Assembly: GCA_030789695.1 (NCBI GenBank)
Contig: CM061142.1
Location: 359,637,486 to 359,701,485 of the forward strand
Origin: Scilla litardierei
Lineage: Eukaryota; Streptophyta; Magnoliopsida; Asparagales; Asparagaceae
Direction: 5' to 3'
DNA: 64,000 nt
The notes beneath the pieces are model-generated. The model saw only the letters and a program-made list of their open reading frames with translations. It ran no database searches and was not told where the DNA came from. A program made the position numbers and the translations under genes. Shown here one piece after another: positions 9,590-20,279 of the stretch (position 1 is the stretch's first letter; the number at the start of each line of letters is the position of its first letter).

Positions 9590-11770
9590 ATGCCGCCCCG
9601 GACACGGCCGCGGTCGAAGAGAGCTTCCGCCAAGCGGAAGCGGTCGGATGATGCCGGCCCCTCCCACGAGTTGGAGGACTCTCCTCCACCGTCTCCCACA
9701 CACGCCGTCCACCCAGCACAGCCTGCAGGCCCCACACACCCCGCACAGCCTGCAGTGCACCCACAGCCCGCACAGCCTCTCACTGCCGCTGCACAGCCAC
9801 CACCTCCGGCTCCACTGGTCGGGCCGCTCGGGATTATGTTCCGAGATGACGCACACCGCGCCGTCTTCGACCGTATCTCCCAGCGCTCGATCGTACCCTC
9901 CAGGTTTGCACACCTCGCTGACCTAGGACGCCTGGGGGTACTAGAGGGGATGCTCACGTTGTACGACAACGTGGGCTGGCAAGATTTCTTCCAGGTATCG
10001 GCAGACACGTTCACCCGCCCGACACTTGAGGTTCTGAGTTCGATCACCCGGACCGACGAGGGATGCTCGTTTCGGTTCATGGATCGAGAGTGCCAGGTCA
10101 CTCTCGATATGATGAGAGTGTTTTTCTCGTGGCCCGCTGTCCCCGATGCCGATCGCGGTTACGGCCCCACCCATATCCCCCCACCTTCCTTCGACGCCGG
10201 TGCCTTCTGGGCCCGGATTACGGGTCTTCACGCTGCCTTTGACCCTAGTAGGGCCAAGGCCTCGGCCATTGTCCATCCCTGCCTCCGCATTGCTCAGCGC
10301 CTTATGGCGACGACCTTTTTGGCCAGATATGAGCCGGGCACGATGTCTACGCCAGAGCTCTACATGCTCTACGCGATGACACGTCCCAGAGCTCTATCTA
10401 GGGATGGCGATGAGCTTGTCCCCGCCGTCGTGATCGATATCGCGGCTTGGTTTTTGGACCGCATCATCGTATCGGTGGGCGCTCGCTCACCGATATGCTG
10501 CGGCGGCCTGATCACCTTGCTTGCTCTTATGACCGGCGAGGACTTCCCCGACGACTTGCGACGCGTCCCGGGCCCCACTTCTCTGTCGATAGATGTTATG
10601 GCCCGGATGAAGATGCTTCGTCCGCACGGTGAGCGTCACTGGGTCTGGTTGCATGGCCCTTATGGTGCCGATTACATGATTCTCCCGAGCCCAGCTCGGA
10701 CTCAGATTGCACCAGCCCACGTTGACTGGCTCCCTGCGATGGATGTTCTCATCCCAGCTGCTTACGTGCTCGAGGCCGAGGAGGCTGAGCAGGCCCACGC
10801 TGCCCCTGTAGACCCTGTTGCACACCCTGCCGAGCCTGCTGCCGAGCCTGTTGACCCAGTGGCCCCTCAGCCCATACCTGATGTTTCTGCCGCTCCTGAC
10901 GCCTCTGTTGGTGTCGAGAGCACCTCTGCTGAGCCCACTTCCACCACCTCCACCACTTTCGAGGCTGTCACCACCACTCCCACCACCACCACTGGCCCTC
11001 TGTCCGTCGAGCCTCTTTGCTCCGCACTCCCCGAGCGCCCATCGACCTTTGTTGAGAGTGGAGAGCCCTCGTTTGCCGCGGTCGTGGAGACCATGGCTAG
11101 CATTATCTCCGCTGGGGTTGTGCCTTTTGGTCCACACACTTCCACCCCAGCGGTAGTCACCTCTGTCTCCACCCCTGCTGTATTTTCCGAGAGCGTCGTG
11201 GCGTCTGTCCACACTTCTGTGCCACTGACCTCTCCGGCCACCTCGCTGCCATTTTTGAACTCTTCTTTCACTGCTGCTGCCTCCACTTCCCACCAGCCGG
11301 TGCCCCGGCCTCACACTGAGGCCAGGCCCACATTCGCAGGCGCAGCACCTTTTGTTCCCTTCCCCGCTGAGCCAGTCACCTACGCGACCCGAGTTCGCCA
11401 GCCACGCCCTGCACAGCCCCGACCGGTGCGTCCCTCTGCACCACCGCCCCCCGACACTGTACTTCAGAGCATTCGTGCTCTAGAGGGGGCAGTGAGTGGC
11501 CTCCGAGGCGACCTTAGGACCCTGTCCGCCACCGTCTCTGCGATGGCTGGCCGCTTCGAGCTGCTACCGCAGATCCATTACTGTCTCACACAGGTTCTGG
11601 AGCGTCTCCCGCGCGTACCCCCACCCACCCAGCAGGTTCCCGCCCACACTTCCACACACACCCGACCTGCTGCCACTCCCACACCCACCCCCGCTCAGCA
11701 GCCTGTCCAGCCAGCACCACCCACACGACCTCCGCCTCAGGACGGAGACGGCGCAGCACCACCTTCTTAG
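9590..11770 (+). CDS. Athila env-position ORF (ATHILA ORF-1 type protein)
   Basis: Intact 726-codon frame. I chose ATG 9590 (MPPRTRPRSK…). The frame is open upstream to 9461 but has no ATG there. It begins with a basic, nuclear-signal-like stretch (RPRSKRASAKRKRS). Next come Pro-rich spacers, then a folded domain of about 300 residues (from about 'GPLGIMFRDDAHRAVFDRIS' onward) that resembles the Athila ORF protein family. A long Pro/Thr/Ser/Val-rich region follows, and near the C-terminus a helical segment (SIRALEGAVSGLRGDLRTL). I see no convincing signal peptide or membrane anchor, so 'env' describes position and not function. It sits 3' of pol and has no frameshift or stop, although element B interrupts the host element upstream. 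Confidence 0.82.
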   Translation: MPPRTRPRSKRASAKRKRSDDAGPSHELEDSPPPSPTHAVHPAQPAGPTHPAQPAVHPQPAQPLTAAAQPPPPAPLVGPLGIMFRDDAHRAVFDRISQRSIVPSRFAHLADLGRLGVLEGMLTLYDNVGWQDFFQVSADTFTRPTLEVLSSITRTDEGCSFRFMDRECQVTLDMMRVFFSWPAVPDADRGYGPTHIPPPSFDAGAFWARITGLHAAFDPSRAKASAIVHPCLRIAQRLMATTFLARYEPGTMSTPELYMLYAMTRPRALSRDGDELVPAVVIDIAAWFLDRIIVSVGARSPICCGGLITLLALMTGEDFPDDLRRVPGPTSLSIDVMARMKMLRPHGERHWVWLHGPYGADYMILPSPARTQIAPAHVDWLPAMDVLIPAAYVLEAEEAEQAHAAPVDPVAHPAEPAAEPVDPVAPQPIPDVSAAPDASVGVESTSAEPTSTTSTTFEAVTTTPTTTTGPLSVEPLCSALPERPSTFVESGEPSFAAVVETMASIISAGVVPFGPHTSTPAVVTSVSTPAVFSESVVASVHTSVPLTSPATSLPFLNSSFTAAASTSHQPVPRPHTEARPTFAGAAPFVPFPAEPVTYATRVRQPRPAQPRPVRPSAPPPPDTVLQSIRALEGAVSGLRGDLRTLSATVSAMAGRFELLPQIHYCLTQVLERLPRVPPPTQQVPAHTSTHTRPAATPTPTPAQQPVQPAPPTRPPPQDGDGAAPPS

Positions 11771-13680
11771 GCACCCTTGATGCCATCGATTATCCTTGCC
11801 GTTGTGCTGCCCGTTTCTGCTGGGTCCTGATGCATTTTTGTCCCCCCCCCCCCCCTCACTTACTTTGGGATTCTCTTTTTGATCATATCTTTCTATATCT
11901 TTCTGGGAGAGAGGGAGAGTTTTTGGTGCCACCTTTATATCTGTATCACTCCTATCTGTGCATGCATCATGTCCGCATCATATTTTCATATCTTTATTTT
12001 TCTTTTTATTTTCATCATGCATGCATCCTCACCTGCCCCTCACATTTCTTGTCTTTCGGTGTGCCACACTTTGCACATTGAGGACACTGTGCCATTTAGC
12101 TTGGGGGAGTGAGTTCTCACGTTCTTTTTCGATTTGCCACCTTTATTTTTAGTTTTTCACACCATTTTTCGCATTTGCACTTATTTTTCATTATTTTTCT
12201 TTTATTTTGCCATGCATCACGTTTTCTTATTTTTTTCTGTGTGCCGCATTATAAATAGTTCTTATTTTCCCTTTATCTTTACTTCTCTTTTTCATCTCAT
12301 GCTAGAGATGACTTTTCTATGATGATGATGACGTTGGATTTAGCTTACTCTATATGCATGCTATATTTGTCATGTCTTAGATTTTATTCCTGATATCATA
12401 TGCTATGACTTGCCTTGCATTTAGAGATAGTAACCCACATTTTTTTCGCATGAAAATGGATGAAATTTTATTATTAGCTGAGTCTGAATATTCATATGTA
12501 TGCTATCACAGAAAACACACCAAGATTCACGCATTGAATGCCTATGTCCGGAGTACTGATTTCTTTTCCTATATCACTTCTATATGCATGAATTGTACAC
12601 TTCACTTCAGGATGATTGAATGATGTTAGCTATGATAAATCTGGATTAGTTAGCTTTTTTGTGATCGAAACTGAGTAGATTAGATTACCCTGCTGAAGTT
12701 GTCGTGCATGTCTTATAGAGTGAACCGAGAGATACATTTATTTCTTTCTCCACAAATCTTGAACATCATTTCTCTACTTTTAAAATCATTGGTGAATCTC
12801 CCCTTAGCGATTCTATTTTATGGCATTTCCCCCGCTACTAATTCCTAGCTCCAAATCTCTTATTCTATAAAAAAGAGAAAATATTCGTGTATATCATTAT
12901 CTCTCTTTGAGTTGGGATCGTTGTGTACATATGCTATAACAAAAAAAAGAAAAAAGAGAGAAAAAAAGGAAAAATCCTCAATAAAAGGTCTCATCTCACT
13001 TTCTTCCTTTTTTCTTTCTTCTTATTACATTTGGAGCTATATAAAAATGGGGATGTGAATATTTTTTATGCCACCACGCTTATAGATAAGCTTGGGGGAA
13101 GGGATCCATTGATGTGTGAGAGAGTGACTACTTGACGTTGCACGACAACCTAGGCTAAGTAATATTCTATACTCGGTGAGATTATTTTTAGCTTTACGAA
13201 ATCCAGAATTCTAAGCCTAGCGTTCATTTCATGAAATCCATACTTTTCTATTCTCTCTATTCTATAGTGTGATGCTCTTATACTCCTGATAGAAAGCGTT
13301 CAATTGAAAAGTGTGTGATCTGTGATTCGTATACCGCTTTAAATGATTCAGACGATGTTAATTTTAGAATTATTCCGTTTTTCGTGATTATATCGTTGTT
13401 CGTGGGTTTTCTATTTCTATTTGCACTATTATACTATGATATCAAAATAAAATCCTTTGACATGTATTTTTCATTCAATGCATGCTATACGAGTAAGTGG
13501 AACCCATGTCCTGAGAAAATGATCTAGTATCCTACCTCTTCGCTTCTTTCTTTCTTCTTTATTTTCATTTCGTTTTCCATTCTTCTCCGTTTTTCATTTT
13601 TCATTTTTTTCGCCATTTTCGTTTTCCAAATTCCACCGGGTTCGCCTTTTACTTATCTTCCTCGAGGACGAGTAAGAGGC
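11771..13680 (+). other. Element A 3' non-coding region
   Basis: AT-rich with no supported gene. It holds a C-run (about 11843-11857) and a stem-loop GCACATTG-AGGA-CACTGTGC (12073-12092) followed by PPT-like AGCTTGGGGGAG (12098-12110). Another PPT-like tract is at 13088-13100. The stem-loop that precedes the true polypurine tract is at 13657-13676. Confidence 0.75.
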
Positions 13681-13695
13681 AAGCTTGGGGGATTT
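13681..13695 (+). other. Polypurine tract of element A
   Basis: AAGCTTGGGGGATTT lies directly before the LTR start TGATCACTCC. Confidence 0.88.
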
Positions 13696-15510
13696 TGATC
13701 ACTCCTTATTTTACACCCTTTTTTCGCATATTTGCATGCCATTTAGATCGCCCAAATCATGTTTTTCACGATATATCGACGATATTGCGATGCTTTTCAC
13801 GATTTGTTGTTTTTGTCGCATTTCAGGTGATTTGGCGCGATTTGGAGTGATCTCGAGATGCGCTTACTCTAGACGGTCACCAACGACCTCCCCGAGGGGT
13901 ATTTTGCTGTTGGAGAGGAGCGGAAGAAGAATGGACGTCGCAGGAGCGACGAGGAGGCCAAAATAAGCAGATTGGGCATTTTTTGTGTCCCACTCGGCCG
14001 AGTGGAGGAGCCACTCGGCCGACCAGCGAGACACTGCTCGGCCGACCAGAACAGACACGATTTATGTGTGCACTCGGCCGAGCACTGAAGACCACATCGG
14101 CCGAGTGACGAGACCCCGTCCGCCCGAGTGGCGCCCAGACGAAGCCCTTCCAAAACATCCAAGTTATTGTTTTCGGCTGCCTGAACTTCAGAAGACCCAC
14201 TCGACCGAGTGGTTAATCCCGTCCGCCCGAGTACTATGAAGCCATCGGCCGAGTGACGACAACTCACTCGGCCGAGCCGCCCCCGAAGTAGAGACCCCTG
14301 AAGGCCCCGACTTACTGGAAAATTACAGGGTTTCTCACTCGGCCGAGCGACTTTTGTCACTATGCCGAGTGCGATGCGCTGCCTGTAGCGAAAACTGCGG
14401 AAAACAGGCTGTGTAGGGGTATTTTGGTCACAGTTTTTGGACGATTTTGAGGGCTATTTAAACCCTGTTTTTACCCTAGTTTGGAGAGCCTCTCTCTTAG
14501 ATTTTTTGCAGCTTTTTTAGATTAGTTTTTAGCTTTATTCTTGTGATTGGAGAGGAGACAAAGATTGGAATTTTGTTGGATTAATTGAAGAACTCCATTG
14601 GTTTGCATCTCTTTTCCTTAAAAATTCTATTTTTATTGCTTATCTCAATATTGTGATGAATTCCATTGCCTATTTCAACGATTATTTTTGTGATCTTGCT
14701 ATGATTTGTGAGTAGTCTCCACGTCTTGGGGCGTGGGGATGAACCCTACAAGCCCATTTTCATATTTGTGTCAAATTGGTAGAAATTGTGCTAGAATTGT
14801 TATTAGGGATTAGATTGGGATCAATTTACTACGGATGGCTAGGTATTCATATCAATTGGGATTTGCAAGAGATTGGATCCCAATTTGATAGGAAACCCTA
14901 GAAATCCGAATTGGGTTGGAGTCGGATTTTCGAAGCATCGGTTTGCAATAGATTGGATCGATACTAGGATTTCCGGTTGCAATTCCGTGCCAATACCCAT
15001 TTGCAAGAGATTGGACGGGTAGGAACTATCCCAATCTAGGTCGTGGACCGAGTTTGCAAGAGATTGGGCTCGGAGCGCGATTGAGCGATGATGTTGATCC
15101 TAATGCTAGCTTCCCTAGGCTAGGGTTTGCAAGAGATTGGACCCAAACCTAGGATAGCTATAGACCGGCAACAGCGCGAGAGCGTGAGCTTGGTTCTACA
15201 TTTAGTTGCAACTAGTTCATCCAAATTCTCATTCAAGCAATTTTGATACCGATAAACCGCATTTATGAAATACGGTGAGTAGCGGGGATTCCCCATTCCC
15301 TAGACGTTCTTTATTTGATTTGATATTTCAGCATTTTTGTCTGACGATTGTGACAGGATCGCCAAAGGCAAATTTCTCTCTTAAATAGCCAGGTTGATTT
15401 GAACAAGCACGGTCATTCGTCCTCCCTGTGTTCGATAACCCGCTTGCCGCTATACCGTGCGCTTGCGGTAAAACTACAACCGTTCTTTGGGTCACATCCC
15501 GGAGCGATCA
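13696..15510 (+). repeat. Element A 3' LTR
   Basis: About 1.8 kb. It starts TGATCACTCC and ends GGAGCGATCA, a 10-bp terminal inverted repeat with one mismatch. Positions 13990-14370 hold at least ten copies or near-copies of CTCGGCCGAG. A TATA-like CTATTTAAA is near 14454. A series of 'GCAAGAGATTGG' phrases recurs at 14865-15150. The polyprotein partner LTR is outside the window. Confidence 0.85.
14865..15155 (+). repeat. Short interspersed repeat in LTR A (TTTGCAAGAGATTGG)
   Basis: TTTGCAA(G/T)AGATTGG recurs about five times at roughly 50-70 bp spacing, downstream of the TATA. The stretches between copies also resemble each other (ACCCTAG/CCGATT phrases). This suggests a decayed tandem repeat of about 60 bp. 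Confidence 0.6.
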
Positions 15511-15551
15511 GTATCCCCCCCATCTTCATCGCCCTCCCGTACTCACTCATA

Positions 15552-15588
15552 TTGCATTGAGGGCAATGCAAACTTCAGCTTGGGGGAG
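15552..15588 (+). other. Stem-loop plus PPT-like tract in element C
   Basis: A perfect 8-bp stem TTGCATTG/CAATGCAA closes an AGGG loop (15552-15571). AGCTTGGGGGAG follows (15577-15588). Element B has the counterpart at 4938-4975, with loop AGGA on the element's sense strand. Confidence 0.85.
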
Positions 15589-16844
15589 TCGCACTGTGTG
15601 CGTCATTTGAGTCCTTCTTTTTCGTTTTTGTGTCGTTTTCATCGTGTTTTTTTTATTTTTTTTCTTTTTCTTTTTCTTTTCTTCTTTTTATCTCTTTCTC
15701 CTAGAGATGAACCCTATGATGAATCGCCACAAAATCACACACACACCTAGCTTGGCATCGATAATCACATTCACTAACATTAGGATTTCGAGTTCTCTTG
15801 TATTTCACGCATCGTGGGTCCACTTAGCTTTTTGTGAGTCGTGCGTCGTGTCTAGCTATTTGGTATGCTTCTACTTTGTGATTTTATTTTATATACATGT
15901 CCAAGAATGACCCCTAGATTATCATGCTTCGATTTGAATATGCGGTATTTGCCTCTACTATAAGCATGCTATATTTATATCGTATATCTCAATTCGCATG
16001 CGTCGGGATTCCACAATTAAGGACTAGGATAACCCATTTAGCCTATGCTCTATTTAGCGAGAATAGTTTCCTTTGCCCAAGTGTTTAGATTTCGACTTCT
16101 TTTTTGTTTTACTTGGTGCAAATCCCCTCGTCGTGTACCGTTCTCCCACTTGGGAGAGTACACATGTGTATAGCCAAAAACCCGAAAATCCAAAAAAAAT
16201 AGAAAAGAAAAGAAAGACCCAAAAAGAACAGAAAAGAAAAATTTTGTATAGCCAAAAAGCCAAAAAAAATACAAATACCCAAAACCCAAAAAAAAAATAT
16301 CTAGTGTGAATATTTTTTCCTACCTACCGAGAATAAAGGGAAGGCGAGAATTTGCACCGAGTGTTCTACTCCACATCATCTCAACCCCCGTCGTTTTCGA
16401 AAACATTTGGCTTAGGAACTTTTTAGCTAGTATCTAGGCTATAGTGGTGTGATTTCATTAACCCTAGTTGTGGAGTCCCCGATGCATGATACGCTTCACT
16501 TCTTATACTCTTCTCATGCATGCTTGAACTAATATTCACCGCAATTTCAAATTCGAGTCGGTATTTGGGTCATTTCCTGGATCTGTGTATATCGAGCTCT
16601 ATTGCACATCGTAGATAGCGACACCGACTGCTAGCGCACGACCACACTCACTCGCGCTTCACCGCGTGGGCCCACGACACTTATTTGGACTCGTTTTCCT
16701 AGGTTTAGTGATGTGATTTGACGTTTGCTTGCTTGGTGTGTCGTTTTTGATTTTGTTGGCTCTGACGGATGATCTAGGATATAGAGTTTTCTTTTTTCTC
16801 TCTTTCTCTCTATTTTCTCCCTCCGAGCTCCTACTCTCACTCAT

Positions 16845-16884
16845 CTTCCTCGAGGACGAGGAAGAGTTCAGCTTGGGGGGATTT
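16845..16884 (+). other. Stem-loop and polypurine tract of element C
   Basis: A perfect 8-bp stem CTTCCTCG/CGAGGAAG closes AGGA (16845-16864). AGCTTGGGGGGATTT follows and then the LTR start TGACGTG at 16885. Confidence 0.88.
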
Positions 16885-18468
16885 TGACGTGTGTTTATAT
16901 TTCATATATTCGCGCACGTTTTCTTTTGTGTTTCTCCGTATTTTTCGTCGTCTTTTATTCGTTTTCTCGTATTTTCTCGTTTTCTTTCACTTTTCTTTGT
17001 TTCTCCATGTTTGCAGGAGATTGACCGCGTAGGGGACGTTTAACGATGATATCATGTGTCCCCGGAGCAACGGGAGGAGTCACGCGTGATCCAGGGGGTC
17101 AAACGTCAAAGAATACATCTTTCAGCCCCTCACCCGGTCGGTTGGTGATCTCCAACCGATCGGGTGATGCACGCGTGCACCACCCGGTCTCAGCCGGATC
17201 TCAAGTGGAAGTCACCCGACCGGTTCACAGGCCGGTTCAACTGGGGCCAACTCTCTGTCTTCTCGAGCCAATTTTCAACCGATCGGGTGACTCTCACCCG
17301 ATTGGTTCATCTGTAGCTGATGCTGAAGAGCCGAAGACACGGGCACCCAACCGATCACTTCACCCGATGGCGCCAAGATCTAACCGGTCACTTCAAGAAC
17401 TCAACCGACCGGTTCATATGACCGAGTGAAAGCTCGCCGTTTTCTGTCTATTATCTGTAACGGATCACCCGATCGGTTGACTTGTCAACCGATCGGGTGA
17501 CACGAGAGTCTATAAATAGAACCCCTAGGGTTCCAGAAACAGGGGGGAGCTGCTAGTTTTTACTGTTTTCTCCTATTGTGACGGCTGTAATTACTGTTCT
17601 TTTGTAAGTTTTCGGATCTTTCTCAAATTTTAGTATTGTCTTAATTACTCTATTACTTCCGCATTCCAATCGTCTGATTATGATTCCAACGGTTCATTTT
17701 CATTTAGATCGCTTTTTAATGAATTTTTGTGAGTAGTTCCCAAATCTGGGATTTTGGTGGAAACCCCTTCGGGGGCTCTTCCCGATGCGTCCATAGGGTT
17801 AGGAAATCGATAGGGATTAGGAATCTAACGGTTACGCGGGGTGTTTCATTGTCATCGGCGGGAAAAAGACCGCCTTTGACCGTTGGGCCAAGGGGGAATA
17901 AACTTGGCGGTTGACTCCCTAGCCATAGCTCACGCCCTTTGCGTAGACGCCGAATCCTAGCACGCGGGAGCGGCAGGATGAGACGTTGGGAGTTATCGTT
18001 GCGAGCTTAGTGCTCCCGGAATCGATCAGTGTTAATGGACACGGGAGTGCCCACTGATCGAATCCGGGAAGTCCGGTGTATCATCCTGGGCACCGACCGG
18101 AATATCGGGCCCATGGGATGCCGGTACCACTTTCAGAGGCAACGTCTCACCATTAGACCCTAATTCCGATCGCTATCCTACCCGTAGGCCGTATCGGTGA
18201 GAGTCGCTCGTTGGAGTGGAAACCAAAGTCCCGGGTTTATTTTCTTATTGTTCATACCTTGCATTCCTATACCGTGACAACCCATCTACCGATTCGGGCT
18301 AGCTCGCCCACGGGGTGATCCTGGTCCTCCTTGATACAAGCACATCCTAGCCTCCCTGTGTTCGACCCCCAAGCCACACTACAACACCGTGCGCTTGCGG
18401 TTACAAATATCTAAACCCCCACGCGGGTCCCCCGGCCATTTGCGGATAGCAAGCCGGGGCACACGTCA
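16885..18468 (+). repeat. Element C 3' LTR
   Basis: About 1.58 kb. It begins TGACGTGTG and ends CACACGTCA, a perfect 9-bp terminal inverted repeat. It carries the ACCCGATCGGTT array (about 17135-17500) and a TATA box TATAAATA (17511-17518) only 10 bp after the 36-bp hairpin 17465-17500. It is diverged from the element B LTRs but colinear with them. Confidence 0.85.
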
Positions 18469-19010
18469 TGTTATCAAGTTTAATTGCGTTAATTGCACAA
18501 CTGGGTTTATTTCTTGATTTTTTTGCATGAATTACCGTAAATTAGGGCCATTTTCTCTTAAAACCTACCACGAATGGCTATCAAATTTGGTAACCAAGTA
18601 ATTATCATACATCATATGGTGATAGAGAGAAAACATTATCGGGGGTTGTTGATAACTGGGACGTTGCGTCATCTATTTTTCTTGGTGAACTCTTGCAAAT
18701 TTTAGCTTTTTGGATGGCTTGAAAATGGAGACACACATAATTTGCTGCATAATTTGATTACCACCTATGTACAATCTTCGGAAGCATAAAATTTTGTTTT
18801 ATTGCAATGTTCTCTGGAAGGAAATGCACTAAATTTTTGTCCCTTTATTAACACATATCAGCAGAGTGCAATTGCCGATGATATCTCAGCTAATTGTAAT
18901 TGAGAACTTTGTGTGTGCTATTAAGATTTCAGTTTGTCTAATCACCCGTCATTGTTATCTAAATAAGAGAGAATGCAAAGGACTTTCAACTATGTGGCGA
19001 AATTATGCAG
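18469..19010. other. Non-coding stretch, 5' of P450 pseudogene
   Basis: AT-rich. I see no P450 exon or other feature in it. The upstream exons of the P450 are not in this window. Confidence 0.5.
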
Positions 19011-19878
19011 GTTATCGATGAAACGCTTAGACTGGGAGGCATTGCAATATGGTTGATGAGGGAGGCAAAAGAGGATGTCCATTATCAGGGTAAAGACATT
19101 TTCATGGTCATGCTTGTTCATTAAATTTTTCTAGTATTTTTCTTGTCTAAAATGTTTATTATATTTAAAATTAGTAAATTTAATTTTGACAGAATAATAA
19201 GCATAATGCGAAACATGTTTTAGAACGAATCAGAAATGAAGTAGTTAGCTTGTAACAAAAAAATAGTTCTTAGTATATATATTGGAAAAATATATATTGG
19301 AAAAATATAAGAAAGTTATCTAAGTATTATATGATTGTAATGTTTACAGATTTTACTTTCCAAAAGGGTTCTTTGTGGTACCATTTCTTCCGGCTGTTCA
19401 CTTGGATGAGAACATATATCCTGGAGCTCTAAAATTCAATCCTGGGAGGCGGATGGACGATGAGAGCAAGGTCCGTGACAGTTATCATCATAGCAGCGTT
19501 TCTATGTGATATATCACCAAAATATTGTTCTACTAGTAGGTGTCGAGTGCATATGAAAACGTTGTACAACGGATACTTATATAATCTATATACTCCAAAG
19601 CTTTCATAATTAACTCCGTTTGAACTACTGAGATTGCAATGCACAGAACTCATCAGACCAATAATATGTGTAGACATCAATAATTTCATATTCCATGCAT
19701 TTTATTTCCTAACTGTTTTTCCCTAAACAAGTCTTTCTTTCTTTCTGAAGGAGAAGTGAAATTGAAGAACTAGCCCGTGTTTTGCCCCTTTTGGAGGGGG
19801 TGATCGATATTGCCCAGGGACTGACCTTGCTCGACTTCAGATTGCTTTCTTTCTACATCATTTTATCAAAAAATATAG
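19011..19878 (+). pseudogene. Cytochrome P450 pseudogene, three 3'-half exons (CYP85-clan-like)
   Basis: Exon 1 (19011-19089, after an AG acceptor and before GTAAAG) encodes the ETLR motif of the K-helix (VIDETLRLGGIAIW). Exon 2 (19350-19470) encodes PKGFFVVPFLPAVHLDEN and FNPGRRM, where the family normally has FNPWRW. Exon 3 (19751-19878) encodes the haem loop [11 protein letters not shown] with its Cys ligand. Breaks: a one-base frameshift early in exon 2, two in-frame TGA codons at the start of exon 3, and loss of both Trp in the PWRW motif. No N-terminal exons are present. It resembles brassinosteroid-pathway P450s of the CYP90/CYP724 type. That assignment is by motif only. Confidence 0.78.
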
Positions 19879-20279
19879 GTTTGCATGCTCACTTCATGTA
19901 TAACTGAAGAATTTCTATTATCTATACCTCAATTGAGGCTCAACTTTTTCCTGATGCATGCATTTCTTGTTTTACCTTTGCATCATTGTCACTCTTCCAT
20001 TTTAACCTTGTGATTGGGATTACCAAGTATTCAGAATCTTCATCACTGATGTTACATTGAAAAACCTTCAATTTGCATATATCTCGACATAGTTTTCCAT
20101 CCCAATGCTAGAAAATTTTAGTTGCAAGATCTTTTTATAGCTATTTAATTCTGAATCACTTAAATGCCATGTAATTGTGTGGTCATTGCTCATTAGCAAG
20201 CATGATTTGTGATAAACTAATTTGCATCCCTCGTATATGAAAGCCTTTTATATTGTTGTTGTTCATCTCATTCTCAACG
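19879..20279. other. Non-coding, probable P450 intron remnant
   Basis: AT-rich and follows a GT donor at 19879. I recognise nothing in it. Confidence 0.45.

Larger units (their letters stand above)
1..15510 (+). mobile_element. Element A: Athila-type Ty3/gypsy retrotransposon, 3' part (interrupted by element B)
   Basis: The visible order is pol/integrase end, palindrome-rich spacer, env-position ORF, long 3' non-coding region, polypurine tract and 3' LTR. That is the Athila layout. The 5' LTR, gag and most of pol lie left of the window. Element B (1916-8825) sits in the spacer between pol and the env-position ORF. The right edge is set by the LTR terminal inverted repeat (TGATCACTCC at the start, GGAGCGATCA at the end). 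It is also set by the fact that sequence from 15511 on aligns with the interior of element B, so A landed inside a relative of B (element C). Confidence 0.85.
15511..18468 (+). mobile_element. Element C: 3' remnant of an Athila-family element related to B
   Basis: Interior sequence 15511-16884 aligns with the reverse complement of 3648-5010 of element B. It is followed by a polypurine tract and an LTR. Element A interrupts it at 15510/15511, and the rest lies left of the window. No coding sequence is visible here. Confidence 0.85.

Noticed and set aside
9427..11314. Several minus-strand frames opposite the env-position ORF
   Set aside because: They arise from the Pro/Thr/Ser-rich GC-biased coding strand and have no recognisable motif.
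13985..14370. Regularly spaced palindromes resembling a CRISPR array
   Set aside because: Spacing is irregular, copies vary, the motif is self-complementary, and the context is a plant LTR.
13696..15496. Element A LTR ending at GGGTCACA (15496)
   Set aside because: The 10-bp terminal inverted match TGATCACTCC/GGAGCGATCA and the resumption of element C sequence at 15511 support 15510 instead.
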